Source: Candidatus Arcticimaribacter forsetii
Lineage (GTDB): Bacteria > Bacteroidota > Bacteroidia > Flavobacteriales > Flavobacteriaceae
Assembly: GCF_910589745.1 (NCBI RefSeq)
Contig: NZ_OU342399.1
Coordinates: 1,695,501 to 1,759,500 of the forward strand
Length of the DNA stretch: 64,000 nucleotides
Direction of reading: 5' to 3'
Position 1 is the stretch's first letter. Every line of letters starts with the position of its first letter. Of the stretch, positions 51,765-60,304 are shown one piece after another. The position numbers and the translations under genes are program-made. The notes under the pieces were generated by a model. That model made no database searches, had not been told where the DNA came from, and was given only the letters and a program-made list of their open reading frames with translations.

Positions 51765-54521
51765 ATGAAAAAAGTTATTCTTTTAATTTTAGTATTTTCT
51801 TCTTACATCATATTGGGTCAGGAAAAAGAAAACTATTCTTTTATATTCTCAAATATTTACCTGAAAGATGCAATTTTAAAAATAGAAGAAGAAACTAATT
51901 TTAAATTTTACTTTGCTAATCAATGGGTTAATGATGAAATAAAAATTTCGCAAAGTTTTGAAAATAAACCGATAAATTTAATTTTAGACTCTATATTAAA
52001 AGAGACCGACTTAAATTACTTCCTTAAGAAGGATAATCAAATAATTCTCACAGAAAACACGGTTATTTACAATGAATTATCCTCTGGTTTCTTTAATGAA
52101 AATGAGAAGAAAAATAGATCAAAAAAACAAAATTCTGCTCCTTTTTTAAGCATAAGAAAAGCACAACAAAAAGAAATAGAAATTGTAAGAGTTACCATTG
52201 GAAAAACAATAATTGGAGAAGAAAAAGATTCCTACATTCTAAAAGGAATCATTCGTAATTCTAGAACTGGAGCACCACTAGAAAACATCAATATTTTAGT
52301 TAAAAACAAAAACTTAGGTGCTGTTACAAATCAAGAAGGCTTCTATACATTAGAACTTCCTGCAGGAATTAATCTAATCGAAACACAAGCATTAGGAATT
52401 GAATCTATTAAAAGAGAGCTGGTTCTTTATAATAATGGAATATTGAATCTAAACCTAGAAGAAGTAACGGAGGATTTAGATGAAGTCATCTTAAGTGTAT
52501 CTGCTCTAAAAAATGTTCAAAATGCTAGTACGGGAACTAATTTTTTAGAATCAGAAAACACAAAAAATATTCCATTAGTAATGGGTGAACGTGATATTTT
52601 AAAAGTAGCCACTACCCTTCCAGGAATAAGTAGCGCAGGAGAAGGCGCATCAGGATTTAATGTTCGCGGAGGTAAAAGTGATCAGAATTTAATCCTGTTA
52701 GACAATACAGTTCTTTATAACCCCGCTCACTTTTTTGGCATTTTCCCTGCTTTAAATCCATTTGCTATTGAAGACATATCCATATATAAAGGAGCGATCC
52801 CAGCACGATATGGAGGTAGGTTATCTGCTGTCTTTGATATTAAAAGTAAAATTCCTTCTAAAGATAAAATTAAAGGGGAAGCCTCATTGGGACCAGTTAC
52901 TGCAAATGCAGTCCTTGAAATTCCGATTAAAAAAAACAAATCAGGAGTCTTGATAGGTGGAAGAGGCGCTTACTCTGATTGGGTATTGAAATCTTTAAAT
53001 GATGAAAAATTAAACTCAAGTACTGCGAATTTTTATGACTTAATTGTTGGTTATCATCATGACATTTCTAAGAAAAACAAACTGTCGGCTGTAGCTTATC
53101 TTAGCAAGGACGAATTCAGTATAACATCGGACTCACTATATGGGTATAACAACCGATTAATTAACCTAAAATGGGAGCATCAATTCAATAACGAAAACTC
53201 AGTTAGACTAAAACTGTCTAACAGTAATTATAAATTCGGCATTGATTATGACGGAAGTACAACAAGCAATTTTAGACAACAATACAAAATTGACGAGAAA
53301 CATTTAAAATTAGCTTTTACTTCTGTAATTAATTCTAAAAACACTTTTAATTATGGAATTTCCAGTAAATACTATACCGTAGCTCCTGGTGAAAAAAAGC
53401 CCCTAAAATCAAGTGATTTAACTCTACCGTTTAAATTAAATAATGAATATGCTTTAGAAAGCGGAGTGTTTTTTTCAGATTCCTATAAGTTTAACGAAAA
53501 GTTATTGATAGATGCTGGAATTCGATTTTCTTTTTTTAATTCCCTTGGCCCAAAAACAGAGTTCGATTACGCTGAAGATCAACCGAAAAGTGTTTACAGC
53601 GTTGTAGGTACAAATGATTTTGGAAGGAACGAGGTAACTCAAACCTATGGTGGACCAGAATTTCGTTTTTCTGGACGTTATTTAATTACAGACACTTTCT
53701 CGGTCAAGTTAGGGTACCATTCCTTATATCAATATTTACACACACTAACAAATGTTACCACAGCATCTCCAATAGATACTTGGAAGTTATCCGATAGAAA
53801 TATTAAACCGCAACAATCAAGTCAATTCTCTCTTGGAGTATACAAAAACTTTAATGACAACATGTATGAATTGAGTATTGAAGGATTCCATAAAAACCAA
53901 GAAAATTTACTTGACTTTAAAACAGGAGCTAGCCTTTTATTAAACGAACAAATTGAAACAGAAGTACTCCAAGGAAAAGGAATGTCTTACGGGGCAGAAT
54001 TATTAATTCGTAAAAACAAAGGGAAACTATCCGGTTGGCTAGGATATACTTACTCCAGATCTTTTCAAAAATTTGAAAGTCAATTTAGGGAAGAACAAAT
54101 AAATGGTGGAGAATTTTTTCCTTCTAATTTTGATAAGCCACACGATTTTAGTTTAGTAATGAATTACAAATTCACACAACGTCTAAGCTTATCGAGCAAT
54201 GTTATTTATCAAACGGGTAGACCTGTAACTTTCCCAGTAGGAAATTATAGCTTTAACCAATCTGAATTTGTTCTGTACAGTGATAGAAATCAATTCAGAA
54301 TTCCTGATTATTTTAGAATCGATCTCGGTTTTAATATTGAAGGAAGTCATAAGCTAAAAAAACTTGCCCATAGTTTTTGGAGTATTTCAGTTTATAATAT
54401 TTTGGGAAGAAACAACCCATACTCAGTCTTTTTTGTTTCTCAAAATGGAGAAGTAAAAGGATTACAAAGCACAATATTTGGTGTAGCTGTACCTTCAATT
54501 AGTTATAATTTAAAATTCTAA
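51765..54521 (+). CDS. TonB-dependent receptor with STN and CarboxypepD_reg domains
   Basis: 918 residues. Signal peptide (MKKVILLILVFSSYIILGQ), a secretin/TonB short N-terminal domain about 25-105 (IYLKDAILKIEEETNFKFYF and downstream), a carboxypeptidase-regulatory-like beta domain about 160-235 (LKGIIRNSRTGAPLENINIL), plug about 255-370 (GFNVRGGKSDQNLILLDNT, FGIFPALNPFAIEDISIYKG, IPARYGGRLSAVFDIKS) and an outer-membrane barrel ending in SYNLKF. STN domains often signal to an anti-sigma factor, but none is encoded nearby. It is not followed by a SusD gene; a DUF4249 lipoprotein takes that place. Substrate unknown. Confidence 0.93.
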   Translation: MKKVILLILVFSSYIILGQEKENYSFIFSNIYLKDAILKIEEETNFKFYFANQWVNDEIKISQSFENKPINLILDSILKETDLNYFLKKDNQIILTENTVIYNELSSGFFNENEKKNRSKKQNSAPFLSIRKAQQKEIEIVRVTIGKTIIGEEKDSYILKGIIRNSRTGAPLENINILVKNKNLGAVTNQEGFYTLELPAGINLIETQALGIESIKRELVLYNNGILNLNLEEVTEDLDEVILSVSALKNVQNASTGTNFLESENTKNIPLVMGERDILKVATTLPGISSAGEGASGFNVRGGKSDQNLILLDNTVLYNPAHFFGIFPALNPFAIEDISIYKGAIPARYGGRLSAVFDIKSKIPSKDKIKGEASLGPVTANAVLEIPIKKNKSGVLIGGRGAYSDWVLKSLNDEKLNSSTANFYDLIVGYHHDISKKNKLSAVAYLSKDEFSITSDSLYGYNNRLINLKWEHQFNNENSVRLKLSNSNYKFGIDYDGSTTSNFRQQYKIDEKHLKLAFTSVINSKNTFNYGISSKYYTVAPGEKKPLKSSDLTLPFKLNNEYALESGVFFSDSYKFNEKLLIDAGIRFSFFNSLGPKTEFDYAEDQPKSVYSVVGTNDFGRNEVTQTYGGPEFRFSGRYLITDTFSVKLGYHSLYQYLHTLTNVTTASPIDTWKLSDRNIKPQQSSQFSLGVYKNFNDNMYELSIEGFHKNQENLLDFKTGASLLLNEQIETEVLQGKGMSYGAELLIRKNKGKLSGWLGYTYSRSFQKFESQFREEQINGGEFFPSNFDKPHDFSLVMNYKFTQRLSLSSNVIYQTGRPVTFPVGNYSFNQSEFVLYSDRNQFRIPDYFRIDLGFNIEGSHKLKKLAHSFWSISVYNILGRNNPYSVFFVSQNGEVKGLQSTIFGVAVPSISYNLKF

Positions 54522-54524
54522 GAA

Positions 54525-55745
54525 ATGATAAAAACAATCAAATTTCTTTGGATAAAAATAACAAAGTCGATAAGCCTGGGGACTTACATCTTGTTATTAA
54601 TTGGCTGTGTAACTCCTTTTAACGGAGTTCCATCTGATTTTGAAGAAGTTTTAGTAGTTGAGTCTATTATTACACAAGAATATAAAAAACATGAAGTGTT
54701 TTTATCTCGTTCCTATCCCTTTGGAGGATCTTTTACTCCAGAGAAAAATGCTGTCGTTCAAGTGAATGATGATCGAGGAAACACCTATACATTTGAAGAA
54801 AAAAGTAATGGGAAATACTTAGCTTCTGATGAATTTTCTGCTTCTCAAAACACAAACTATACTTTAAATATTACAACAGCAGATGGGGAAAACTATGAAT
54901 CTAAACCTCAGAGTCTGATTACATCGGCCAACCTAGATCGGTTATATGCAGAAAAAACATATGATGACTTTGGCAGAGAAGGTATCGGTATATATATTGA
55001 CAGTTATGATCCTTCCTCAAAATCTAAACTTTATCGTTTTGATTTTGAAGAAACATATAAAATAGTTGCTCCCTTATGGTCTCCCTATGATGCAGTTGTT
55101 GTCAATGAAGGAAGAAGTACTTTTGATTTAAGTGTTATTTTAAGAGAAAGAGAGGAACAAGTTTGTTTCGGATATGGAACTTCAAGTTCAATAATTTTGA
55201 ATAACACCTTGGGATTATCAGAAGATCGTTTAGAGAAATTTCAAGTCCATTTCATAAGAAAAGATGATCCTAAACTTCAACATCGTTATAGTATTTTAGT
55301 AAGACAATATGTTCAGTCAAAAGAAACCTATTCATTTTTTGAAACCCTCCAAGGTCTTTCGCAAGGATCAGAGAATATTTTCTCTGAAGATCAGCCGGGA
55401 TTCATTGAAGGTAATATATTGAACACCAATAATTCTTCTGAGAACATAGCCGGATACTTTCAAGTTTCTTCAACAGATGAAGAACGAATATTTTTAAACT
55501 TTAATGACTTTTTTGAGGGAAGTGAGTTACCTCCTTACTTTAACAATTGTAATTTAACAGCACCAATAACTGATGGAACAAGAGGGAATAGACCTTTATT
55601 AAATTTAATATACCAAGATGAAGTACGGTTTTATCAATACAACTTTGGAGTAATGGAGGGGGGACCATTCATAATGGTTTCACCTGAGTGTGGAGATTGT
55701 ACAACTTTTGGGTCTAACAAAAAACCTTCGTTCTGGGTTGAATAA
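54525..55745 (+). CDS. DUF4249 domain lipoprotein
   Basis: 406 residues. Signal ending in LLLIGCV (lipobox Cys28 or so). DUF4249 signature: FEEVLVVESIITQEYKKHEV, LSRSYPFGGSFTPEKNAVVQ, NDDRGNTYTFEE, GKYLASDEFSASQNTNYTLN, ITTADGENYES and the C-terminal CGDCTTFGSNKKPSFWV. DUF4249 lipoproteins recur next to TonB-dependent receptors in Bacteroidota and may play a surface-binding or lid role similar to SusD, but this is not established. It starts 3 nt after the receptor and is 10 nt before the next gene. Confidence 0.86.
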   Translation: MIKTIKFLWIKITKSISLGTYILLLIGCVTPFNGVPSDFEEVLVVESIITQEYKKHEVFLSRSYPFGGSFTPEKNAVVQVNDDRGNTYTFEEKSNGKYLASDEFSASQNTNYTLNITTADGENYESKPQSLITSANLDRLYAEKTYDDFGREGIGIYIDSYDPSSKSKLYRFDFEETYKIVAPLWSPYDAVVVNEGRSTFDLSVILREREEQVCFGYGTSSSIILNNTLGLSEDRLEKFQVHFIRKDDPKLQHRYSILVRQYVQSKETYSFFETLQGLSQGSENIFSEDQPGFIEGNILNTNNSSENIAGYFQVSSTDEERIFLNFNDFFEGSELPPYFNNCNLTAPITDGTRGNRPLLNLIYQDEVRFYQYNFGVMEGGPFIMVSPECGDCTTFGSNKKPSFWVE

Positions 55746-55755
55746 CATAAATCAC

Positions 55756-57456
55756 ATGAAGCTACTTTGGTCCATAATTATAATTCTCTTTAGCCTAAAC
55801 ATAAAAGCTCAAACTAATTCTGAAATTGAATCAAATACAGAGGAGCAAATCCATCTTCACATAAATAACACTGTGTTTCTACCGGGTGAATACTTGTACT
55901 ATAAACTAAATTTAATAAATCCAAAAAACAGAAAGTATAGCAAAATAGCTTACGTACAACTTATAGATTCTGAGAAGAATATAGTAAGTACACAAAAATT
56001 AATCATTGAAGAAGGAAAAGCTAGTGGAGATATTTTTATAAAAGAAAACCTCCTATCGGGTAGCTATAAATTAATTGCATTTACAAACCTGATTAAATCT
56101 AAATTCCAAAATGAAGTCTACAAACAAAATTTAGTAATATTAAATCCTTATTCCGTAGATCAAAACAAAATTAATATTGATCCAAACGCGTCTAACAAAT
56201 TATTAGATTCAATAAAAACCGATCCTGATAATCAATGGGCAGTAAGTACAAACAAATCAAAGTATACTAAAAGAGAACTTATTATTTTGACTGTAAAAAC
56301 AAGAAACAATTCAGTCGATTCTATTGCCAACGTATCTATATCCATCCGTAAAAAAAATAAAATACCCGCTCCTGAAAGAAAAACAATAAAAGAATTGAAG
56401 AACCAAACAAAAACGAGTTTGGTGAACCTCAACTCAAAAAATAGCATAGCTGAATTAAAAGGAGAAGTTTTTTCCGGAAAAATAAACCTAAAACCAACAA
56501 AAAAACCAGTAAAAAATAAACTGATATCTGTTTCCATTGCAGGGAATCCATTTCAATTTAAACAAGTGAAGACAAATAATCTAGGAGAATTCAAATTTAC
56601 AATACCTTACAGATATGAAGCATCTGAGATAATAATTCAACCTCTAGAATACTTTAATCAAGAAATAACAATCAATTTAGATCCAAAAGAAAATATTGAT
56701 TTATCCACCCTGGTTTTTGAAGACTATACTTTATCAAAAAATCATCTTAAGCCGCTAGTTGAAAGAAGTCTTAGGAATCAAATAGAAAACGCATATTTTA
56801 AATTCAAAAAAGATTCAATAAATATCCTTTCTCAATATTCATACTTTAATGAGTCTGAAAAAGAATTTTATGAATTAGATGACTATAAAAGATTTAAGAC
56901 ATTCAAAGAAACCTGTTTTGAATTTATCAAGTCCATAGTGATTCGGAAAAATAAAAATAAAAAACATTCCATTTTTGTTAAAACTAAAACTGGAAAAATT
57001 TTAGACTTGGCTTCATCGCCTTTAATACTATTGAATGGAACGTATGTAGAAGATCTTGAAAAACTAATACAGTATGATACTCGTAAAGTCAAGAGAATTT
57101 CGATTTACAAAGAACCCTATGTGTTTGGAAAACAAAGATATCAAGGCGTTATACTGATCTCGACTTTTGATCCTACTGAAAAAATTCTTTCAGACCGAAG
57201 TCAAAGTAGAAGCTTCAGCATCATCAAACCAGAAGCAAACAAAAAATATTATAAACAAATTCACAACGATCAGACAAAACGCTTACCTGACGAAAGGCAC
57301 CAGCTTTTTTGGTCTCCAAACATTAAATTAAACAGCTCAAAGAAAGATATTCAATTTTACAGTTCTGACGTTTTAGGGACCTATTGGGTAGAAATTGAAG
57401 GGTTTTCTAAATTGGGTAAACCAATAAGTTTAACAACCTCTTTTGAGGTAAATTAA
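55756..57456 (+). CDS. MG2-like (macroglobulin-type) secreted protein
   Basis: 566 residues. Signal peptide MKLLWSIIIILFSLNIKAQ. The first domain, IHLHINNTVFLPGEYLYYKL, AYVQLIDSEKNIVSTQKL and SGSYKLIAFTN, looks like the MG2 beta-sandwich found in alpha-2-macroglobulin-type proteins and in Bacteroidota surface proteins. The rest contains a beta-rich linker (RNNSVDSIANVSISIRKK), a carboxypeptidase-regulatory-like stretch (SIAGNPFQFKQVKTNN) and a C-terminal region without known motif. There is no thioester CGEQ. The ATG at 55756 is 10 nt after the DUF4249 stop. Last gene of the cassette; convergent with the beta-helix lipoprotein. Confidence 0.7.
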   Translation: MKLLWSIIIILFSLNIKAQTNSEIESNTEEQIHLHINNTVFLPGEYLYYKLNLINPKNRKYSKIAYVQLIDSEKNIVSTQKLIIEEGKASGDIFIKENLLSGSYKLIAFTNLIKSKFQNEVYKQNLVILNPYSVDQNKINIDPNASNKLLDSIKTDPDNQWAVSTNKSKYTKRELIILTVKTRNNSVDSIANVSISIRKKNKIPAPERKTIKELKNQTKTSLVNLNSKNSIAELKGEVFSGKINLKPTKKPVKNKLISVSIAGNPFQFKQVKTNNLGEFKFTIPYRYEASEIIIQPLEYFNQEITINLDPKENIDLSTLVFEDYTLSKNHLKPLVERSLRNQIENAYFKFKKDSINILSQYSYFNESEKEFYELDDYKRFKTFKETCFEFIKSIVIRKNKNKKHSIFVKTKTGKILDLASSPLILLNGTYVEDLEKLIQYDTRKVKRISIYKEPYVFGKQRYQGVILISTFDPTEKILSDRSQSRSFSIIKPEANKKYYKQIHNDQTKRLPDERHQLFWSPNIKLNSSKKDIQFYSSDVLGTYWVEIEGFSKLGKPISLTTSFEVN

Positions 57457-57458
57457 TT

Positions 57459-58622
57459 TTAAAAATCTGCCCACTCTGGAATATCTCCTTTCGAACCCGA
57501 ACCAGAAGCATCTAATTGCTGAATATAATTTGGAAATACCTCCGATTGATTTGATAATTGATTATAGTTTTCAACTTGAACGGATTGAAAATTTAATAAA
57601 GAAGAACTTAAATTACCAAAAGGTTTTTCTCCAGATAAAGATACTCCTATAAAAACATCTGATAAATATAGGTTTTGAATAAGACCAATTGGGTTTCCCT
57701 CTTTAAAATGAATACCAAACGAATTATTGGTTCCAACAATTGAAATATTAGATAAGTTGAATTGGTTATTCCGATCATTTGATGAAGCAAAATATTGATT
57801 TTCAACCTGAATTCCAGAAATTTGATTGTAATAAGAATGCCAAAAAGAACCAGTCCCCTGCCATCCATCTGCAATCTCCATTCCTACAGATCCACTTTTA
57901 TTGGAAAAAAGATAACTACTATTCACTGTACCCCCGAACCATTTAAAAGAAGTACCTGCAGCTTCAAAAACGGTTATATTATTTAAAGAGGTATAATTAC
58001 CTACCCCGAAAAATGATAATGCATTGAAGCGTATTTCATCTGCATACACAGCACCAGCATATTCAATTCTGGTATACCTTAGGCTACCTGATCCATCACT
58101 AGGGTCATTTCCTCCATAGAAAAAATCACCCAATTCTGAACGCGATTGAATTCCATTTGAAACAGGTGCCTTTCCACAAAAAATTAAACCACCCCAATCT
58201 CCTGGAGCTGGGTTTTTAGAATTTGAAGTTATAATTACAGGATTATCCTTTGTTCCCCAGGTAAATAATTTACCTCCTTGGGCAACAGCAATATAGGCTC
58301 CTACATTTTCTTTCACTTTAATTTTAATTCCTGCTGGAACTTCAAGAATTGCTCCATCACGAATCAAAAAGGGACCTGTAACCAAATATTCAAATCTAAT
58401 ATCTAGTTTTAGTCTAGCAAAAAGCTCACCTTCCAAGACTTTAATACCTGGACAAAGTGCACAGGTACCTCCACAATCTACTCCATTTTCATCACCGTTC
58501 TGTATTCCATCCGAACAACTTACTACAGAAATCGGTCTAATTTCTTGATCATTAGATTTATTACACGAAGATGTGAAGATTAAAAGAAGTAATAGATATG
58601 AAAAACTAGATTTAAATATCAT
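57459..58622 (-). CDS. Parallel beta-helix lipoprotein with a Cys-rich N-terminal motif
   Basis: 387 residues. Lipoprotein signal ending in IFTSSCNK (Cys20). Next comes a compact Cys motif, SCSDGIQNGDENGVDCGGTC, followed by ALCPG; this D/N/G-rich, four-Cys element occurs in many Bacteroidota and myxobacterial exported proteins. The remainder looks like a right-handed beta-helix (GAILEVPAGIKIKVKENVGAY, PGDWGGLIFCGKAPVSNG, SLRYTRIEYAG, FNALSFFGVGNYTSLNNI), as in surface adhesin-like or T9SS-associated proteins. No catalytic residues seen. Function unknown. Confidence 0.75.
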   Translation of the reverse strand: MIFKSSFSYLLLLLIFTSSCNKSNDQEIRPISVVSCSDGIQNGDENGVDCGGTCALCPGIKVLEGELFARLKLDIRFEYLVTGPFLIRDGAILEVPAGIKIKVKENVGAYIAVAQGGKLFTWGTKDNPVIITSNSKNPAPGDWGGLIFCGKAPVSNGIQSRSELGDFFYGGNDPSDGSGSLRYTRIEYAGAVYADEIRFNALSFFGVGNYTSLNNITVFEAAGTSFKWFGGTVNSSYLFSNKSGSVGMEIADGWQGTGSFWHSYYNQISGIQVENQYFASSNDRNNQFNLSNISIVGTNNSFGIHFKEGNPIGLIQNLYLSDVFIGVSLSGEKPFGNLSSSLLNFQSVQVENYNQLSNQSEVFPNYIQQLDASGSGSKGDIPEWADF

Positions 58623-58690
58623 TGTTTATGCTTAAACTTATTTTGTTTCCTAAAATTATACTATTTATGGAACAAAAAAGTTATTAATGC

Positions 58691-58720
58691 AAAAAAAAAG
58701 CCTTCTCAAAAGAAGGCTTT
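58691..58720 (-). terminator. Terminator after tRNA-Leu
   Basis: Perfect 10-bp stem, AAAGCCTTCT (58697-58706) and AGAAGGCTTT (58711-58720), 4-nt loop, followed on the minus strand by a T run. It starts 2 nt after the tRNA 3' end. Confidence 0.85.
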
Positions 58721-58722
58721 TG

Positions 58723-58804
58723 TGCGGGTGAAGGGACTCGAACCCCCAAGCCGTGAAGCACTAGATCCTAAGTCTAGCGTGTCTACCAATTTCACCACAC
58801 CCGC
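58723..58804 (-). tRNA. tRNA-Leu (anticodon UAG)
   Basis: 82-nt minus-strand cloverleaf. Acceptor arms GCGGGTG and CACCCGC pair fully, discriminator A. The anticodon stem CTAGA/TCTAG encloses the loop CTTAGGA with anticodon TAG, reading CUA and related leucine codons. A long variable arm (GTGCTTCACGGC region) and GGTTCGAGTCC T-arm mark a class II tRNA. CCA is not encoded (CAA follows). Confidence 0.95.
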
Positions 58805-58829
58805 AGTAAAATTTACTGTGGCAAATATA
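58804..58829 (-). promoter_or_regulatory. tRNA-Leu promoter with a palindrome at the 5' end
   Basis: -7 box TATATTTG on the minus strand (58822-58829), an exact match, with the predicted start near 58815. CAGTAAA and TTTACTG form a 7-bp-arm palindrome (58804-58818) between the promoter and the first base of the tRNA; it may shape the 5' leader for processing. Confidence 0.55.
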
Positions 58830-58912
58830 ATCAAGTTTTCATAAAAAAAGTTTTTTAGTGAGAAAAAAACATAATCTTTGTGATAAATATTTTAACCTAA
58901 AGATTTAACTGT

Positions 58913-60304
58913 ATGATAACTATTTCGGATGCTGATAAACAGCGTTTTATCGATGAACTTATTGATCTTTTAAAAATACCAACTATAAGTGCGGACTCTA
59001 AATATAATGATGAAGTTCAAAAAGGAGCCTCTTGGGTTAAAAAAGCGTTGACAGATGCTGGATGCAAACATACTGAAATAGTTCCTACAAAAGGTCATCC
59101 AATAGTATATGGAGAGCGCTTAATTGACCCTAATTTACCTACTGTTTTGGTATATGGCCATTATGATGTTCAACCACCTGATCCGGTTGAACTTTGGGAT
59201 AGCCCACCATTCCAACCCGTAATTAAAAAAAGTGAACTACACCCAGAAGGGGCAATTTATGCGCGAGGGTCCTGCGATGATAAAGGACAAATGTATATGC
59301 ACATTAAGGCACTGGAAGTAATGGTAAATAAAAACAGACTTCCTTGTAATGTAAAATTCATGATTGAAGGAGAAGAAGAGGTTGGCAGTGATAATTTAGA
59401 AATCTTCATAAAGGAAAATAAGGACAAACTTAAGAATGATATTATTCTTATTTCCGATACTGGAATGATAAGTAATAAACAACCCTCAATTACTACAGGA
59501 CTTCGAGGTCTTAGTTATATGGAAGTTATTGTAACCGGTCCAAATAGAGACTTACATTCAGGATTATATGGTGGTGCAGTCGCTAATCCTATTAATATAC
59601 TTACCAAAATGATTGCTCAGCTTCATGACGAAAACAACCACATTACCATACCCGGTTTTTATGATCATGTACAAGAAGTAAGTACCTCTGAGCGAAAAGA
59701 AATGGCAAAAGCTCCCTTTAATATTGAAGATTATAAAAATGAACTTGAAATTGATGCTGTTTATGGAGAAACTGGTTACACCACCCTTGAACGAAATTCT
59801 ATTCGTCCTACGTTAGACGTGAACGGCATATGGGGTGGATATACAGGAGAAGGAGCAAAAACTGTTATAGCAAGTAAAGCTCATGCTAAGATTTCAATGC
59901 GTCTAGTCCCTGGTCAAGACTGGGAAATAATTAGTGAATTATTCAGTAAACACTTCAAATCAATTGCACCAAATGGAGTTAAAGTAGAAATAATAAAGCA
60001 TCATGGAGGTCAAGCCTATGTAACACCTACAAACAATATTGGATATAAGGCTGCGCATAAAGCATATTCAGACACCTTTGGAGTTGAACCAATTCCTCAA
60101 AAAGGCGGAGGAAGTATTCCAATTGTCCCTCTTTTTGAAGAGGTTTTAGGAACAAAAAGTGTGCTTATGGGCTTTGGTTTAGATAGCGATGCTATACACT
60201 CACCCAACGAACATTTTGGGCTTTTTAATTTCTTTAAAGGCATAGAAACAATACCCCTTTTTTATAAGTACTATGTTGATTTATTTAACACCAATAAATC
60301 TTAG
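58913..60304 (+). CDS. M20 family dipeptidase
   Basis: 463 residues, cytosolic zinc metallopeptidase. VLVYGHYDVQPPDPVELWDSPPF (metal His and Asp), YARGSCDDKGQMYMHIKAL (bridging Asp), FMIEGEEEVGSDNL (catalytic Glu and metal Glu), LISDTGMISNKQPSIT, RDLHSGLYGGAVANP and the C-terminal HSPNEHF metal His. This is the dipeptidase subgroup (M20.A/CNDP-like), which hydrolyses dipeptides of broad specificity. The lid/dimerisation domain spans about 210-370. No signal peptide. Ends 4 nt into the convergent hemW-like gene. Confidence 0.93.
   Translation: MITISDADKQRFIDELIDLLKIPTISADSKYNDEVQKGASWVKKALTDAGCKHTEIVPTKGHPIVYGERLIDPNLPTVLVYGHYDVQPPDPVELWDSPPFQPVIKKSELHPEGAIYARGSCDDKGQMYMHIKALEVMVNKNRLPCNVKFMIEGEEEVGSDNLEIFIKENKDKLKNDIILISDTGMISNKQPSITTGLRGLSYMEVIVTGPNRDLHSGLYGGAVANPINILTKMIAQLHDENNHITIPGFYDHVQEVSTSERKEMAKAPFNIEDYKNELEIDAVYGETGYTTLERNSIRPTLDVNGIWGGYTGEGAKTVIASKAHAKISMRLVPGQDWEIISELFSKHFKSIAPNGVKVEIIKHHGGQAYVTPTNNIGYKAAHKAYSDTFGVEPIPQKGGGSIPIVPLFEEVLGTKSVLMGFGLDSDAIHSPNEHFGLFNFFKGIETIPLFYKYYVDLFNTNKS

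Noticed and set aside
56467-56485. A TTTTTTCCGGAAAAATAAA stretch that repeats the palindrome found near thyA
   Set aside because: It lies inside the MG2-like coding sequence, is short and AT-rich, and the two sites share no wider context, so chance is the simpler explanation.
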